Origin: Novosphingobium pentaromativorans US6-1
Lineage (GTDB): Bacteria > Pseudomonadota > Alphaproteobacteria > Sphingomonadales > Sphingomonadaceae
Assembly: GCF_000767465.1 (NCBI RefSeq)
Contig: NZ_CP009291.1
Location: 806,001-870,000 of the forward strand
DNA length: 64,000 bases
Direction: 5' to 3'
Part shown: positions 59,332-64,000 of the stretch, one piece after another
How positions within the stretch are numbered: position 1 is the stretch's first letter
How the letters are laid out: each line of letters opens with the position of its first letter
The notes under the pieces: generated by a model
The model's database searches: none
What the model was told of the DNA's origin: nothing
Seen by the model: only the letters and a program-made list of their open reading frames with translations
Made by a program: the position numbers and the translations under genes

Positions 59332-59340
59332 TGACCGACC

Positions 59341-60633
59341 ATGACCAAGCGTAATCCTACTCTCGCTGACGCCGTGCTGGTAGCTATCGATATGTCAAAG
59401 CACCGTCAGGAGGTTCTCATCGAACGCCCGGAGGGCGGACGGCGACGGCGTAAGACAGTGATGGCGACGAAGGCCGATTACGACCGCTTGGCATCCGACC
59501 TGGCTGACATAGGCAGGCCTATTACCGTCGGCTTCGAGGCGACCGGCAACTATCATCGGACATTGGCGCATCGCCTCCTGAGTGCTGGTTTCGAGTTGCG
59601 TCTTATTTCGTCCGTCGCTCTGGCGCGGACCCGCGAGGCGCTGCACAATGGCTGGGACAAGAACGATTCCAAAGATGCCCAGGTGATCTTGCATATGCTT
59701 CGGATCGGCGCCACCCAGCGCTACGTCGATCCGCTTGCCGCCGGTATCAACGATATTCAGGAGATGTCGAAGACCCACGAGGCGATCTCCAAGGCCAAGA
59801 CCCAGACATGGCACCGGATCCTGACCCACTATCTGCCGCTGTACTTCCCTGAGATCGAGCGCTTCGCCGGCAACAGCCGGTCTGATTGGTTCCTCGCCTT
59901 GCTTGAACGCTTCCCGACGCCCGGTAGCATGACAGTGCTCGGCCAGGAGGCCTTCACGCACGAAGCCTGGTCACTTGTTGGCCGCAAAGTCTCCAAAGCA
60001 CGGTTGCTCAACGATATTTATGAGACAGCCTGCGCATCCATCGCACTGCCAGTCGATGAGGATTCTGTTGCGATCACCATGTTCCGCATGGTCATCGCGC
60101 AAGCGCGAAGCCTGATCCGGCAACGCGACGAGATTGAGCGAACCGCTCATGCCCTGCTCAGCGACAACCGCGATTATCAGCTCTTGCGTATGATTCCTGG
60201 AATCGGGCCGATCAACGCGCTGACTATCCTCGCGGAGGCCGGCGACCTTCGCAGGTTTGCCCACCATCGCCAGTTCCTCAAGTTCTGCGGGCTCGATCTT
60301 GCAACCTGTCAGTCTGGCACCTTCCGTGGACGGACCAAGCTCTCGAAGTATGGTAACGCCCGGCTGCGCCGGACGTTCTGGATGGCTGCACAGGTTGCAG
60401 CGCGCCAGCGCGACAACAGCTTTCGCGACAAGCTCGGTCGCTACATGGAAGGACATCCCAACGACCCTGATCGCCGCCGCAAGGCGATGACCGCTCTGAG
60501 CGCCAAGATGGCGCGCGTCGCTCACGCCGTCATCAAGACGGGAACCGAGTACCGCCCGTTCCTCGAACGGGCGGACACCAGATGGAAGGACCCCTCTCTG
60601 CTGTGCCGTGAGGGCGCAATAGCGACCCTGTAG
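59341..60633 (+). CDS. IS110-family DEDD/Ser transposase
   Basis: 430 aa, apparently intact. N-terminal RuvC-like domain with acidic residues in [11 protein letters not shown] (Asp17), [12 protein letters not shown] (Glu) and [13 protein letters not shown] (Asp, Asp). The C-terminal Tnp20-type domain has a helix-hairpin-helix ([17 protein letters not shown]) and the serine-containing [20 protein letters not shown]. Such enzymes recombine DNA guided by an RNA encoded in the element's end. ATG 59341 has GGAGA 10 bases upstream, buried in a stem. Confidence 0.93.
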   Translation: MTKRNPTLADAVLVAIDMSKHRQEVLIERPEGGRRRRKTVMATKADYDRLASDLADIGRPITVGFEATGNYHRTLAHRLLSAGFELRLISSVALARTREALHNGWDKNDSKDAQVILHMLRIGATQRYVDPLAAGINDIQEMSKTHEAISKAKTQTWHRILTHYLPLYFPEIERFAGNSRSDWFLALLERFPTPGSMTVLGQEAFTHEAWSLVGRKVSKARLLNDIYETACASIALPVDEDSVAITMFRMVIAQARSLIRQRDEIERTAHALLSDNRDYQLLRMIPGIGPINALTILAEAGDLRRFAHHRQFLKFCGLDLATCQSGTFRGRTKLSKYGNARLRRTFWMAAQVAARQRDNSFRDKLGRYMEGHPNDPDRRRKAMTALSAKMARVAHAVIKTGTEYRPFLERADTRWKDPSLLCREGAIATL

Positions 60634-60682
60634 ATAATGTTCGGGCCTTCCATCTGGCATCCGCATCTCATTTTAAGGACGG
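60634..60682 (+). other. IS110 3' noncoding end, first part (continues at 63333-63496)
   Basis: The element's right noncoding region, about 215 bases when rejoined, is cut by IS21. CTTCCATC in this part complements GATGGAAG in the part after IS21 (near 63400), and GCGCCGA-N6-TCGGCGC forms a hairpin near 63431-63450. In the IS1111 group the guide RNA is encoded at this end, so the IS21 insertion would break it. Confidence 0.5.
60677..60682 (+). repeat. IS21 target-site duplication, left copy
   Basis: GGACGG directly before the IS21 left end; the same six bases follow its right end at 63327-63332. Confidence 0.85.
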
Positions 60683-60827
60683 TGCTGCGCGACAAACAAG
60701 ATGAGAATGGCGCGACAATCAGGATGAGAACGCGTCCGGGGACCGGGAGGCCGGAGGGCGTAGCCCGAAGGCATTTCGGTCTCCGGACGCAAATGGTCTT
60801 TCGCCTTGGCGGGGAAGCTATGGGTGA

Positions 60828-63226
<2,399 letters not shown>

Positions 63227-63326
63227 GGCTTGCCAGCGACAATCAAACACGACAAACAGCCCCTCGTCGCGATCATCGCTTCTCACCTTGATTGTCGCAA
63301 CTTCTCATCCAGAATGTCGCGCTACA

Positions 63327-63332
63327 GGACGG
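63327..63332 (+). repeat. IS21 target-site duplication, right copy
   Basis: GGACGG immediately after the IS21 right end, matching 60677-60682. Confidence 0.85.
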
Positions 63333-63496
63333 TGAGGACCACGCCCCGCGCGGACGCTGGATCCTGTGTTTGCTATGGCCGAGAGCGCATTCCTTGACGA
63401 TGGAAGCCATCTGGATCAAAACGCAACCAGCGCCGACCACCCTCGGCGCAACGAGACCCGCTGGTCATTTTCCAGTGCTGCTTCCCGACCTAGGAC

Positions 63497-64000
63497 GTTG
63501 TCCGACCGGATATGCGCCGGCGGCCCACGCGTGACGAACAGCTCGGCCAGTGCCGCGAGCACGTCGTCGCTCTTGAGCTTACGCGCCACCGGCAACGCCA
63601 GGCACTCCCGGCTCGCCTCGTCGATGATCGACAGGATCCGGTATTTGCGACCATCGTGCGTCCGGCCCTCGACGAAGTCGTAGGACCAGACATGGCCGGG
63701 ATATTCTGGCCGCAGCCGGATGCACGATCCGTCGTTCAGCCACAGACGCCCGCGCTTCGGCTGCCTTTGTGGCACCTTCAGCCCTTCGCGGCGCCAGATA
63801 CGCTCAACCCGCTTGCGGTTCACATGCCACCCCGCATTGCGTAGCAACGCCGTCACCCGGCGATAGCCATAACGACCATATTGCCGGGCCAGCGCGATGA
63901 TATCCTCTGTGAGGGCCGCTTCGTCATCCGCCCCGCGTGGCGCCTTGCGCTGCGTCGATCGGTGCTGCCCGAGCACACGGCACAGCCGCCGCTCGGACAC
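63497..64000 (-). pseudogene. IS3 transposase OrfB, N-terminal fragment, runs off the window
   Basis: About 167 codons: SERRLCRVLGQHRSTQRK, YGYRRVTALLRNAGW, VERIWRREGLKVP, then the catalytic core with the first Asp (VWSYDFVEGRTHDG) and second Asp (PPAHIRSDN). Coding homology stops at RSDN, exactly where the IS110 element begins; the frame continues to 63416 as unrelated residues. The missing catalytic Glu is in the fragment at 58849-59189. The true start is beyond position 64000. Confidence 0.88.

Overview
The window is a 64 kb, GC-rich, densely packed stretch of chromosome. It looks like an alphaproteobacterium of the order Sphingomonadales, most like Novosphingobium/Sphingobium. The grounds are the gene families and their neighbourhoods: divergent hrcA/rph, rsmI-yraN-gshB, split glyQ/glyS, an alphaproteobacterial-type RpoH promoter, PEP-CTERM proteins, a Zur-box TonB receptor and an endonuclease-type MutL. 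No 16S rRNA or other definitive taxonomic marker is present, so this is an inference.

Layout. 1-9.4 kb: the end of a patatin-like lipase, then the heat-shock set dnaJ, dnaK, grpE and hrcA on the minus strand. The set is interrupted by a copper chaperone, a small HExxH protein and a glycine-zipper lipoprotein; rph is divergent. 9.5-18.5 kb: rdgB-hemW-xerC, the rsmI-yraN-gshB operon, an LpoA-like lipoprotein, parE and a NYN/LOTUS protein. 18.5-26.6 kb: a GT87 membrane protein, a MoxR/GFA/VWA operon, a NamZ-like amidohydrolase partner pair, tyrS and a PilZ protein. 26.8-32.3 kb: a TonB receptor behind a Zur-like operator, an MFS exporter, cysK, a dienelactone hydrolase and hisI. 32.3-32.6 kb holds a structured RNA candidate with its own terminator. 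32.6-43.7 kb: comF, a methyltransferase, ppdK, glyS/glyQ, two TraB/GumN proteins, rplY and pth. 43.7-46.5 kb: two PEP-CTERM proteins behind a near-perfect sigma-54 promoter, next to a PrsT-like TPR lipoprotein. 46.6-57.9 kb: ychF, small membrane and redox proteins, mutL, the complete rod-shape operon mreBCD-mrdA-mrdB, and tRNA-Lys(CTT).

58-64 kb is the accessory part, a four-layer nest. A LysR-type gene is broken by an IS3-family element. That IS3 transposase is split between its second Asp and its Glu by an IS110/IS1111-type element. The 3' noncoding end of the IS110 element is in turn interrupted by an IS21-family element with a 6-bp target duplication. The IS110 element carries strongly folded noncoding sequence in the place where guide (bridge/seek) RNAs of this family lie.

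The most notable non-gene signals are: the sigma-54 promoter plus a duplicated 12-bp dyad before the PEP-CTERM genes; a roughly 300-bp low-GC patch inside glyS that keeps the frame; the orphan structured RNA between hisI and comF; the Zur-like box; two matching heat-shock promoters; and the folded ends of the IS110 element.
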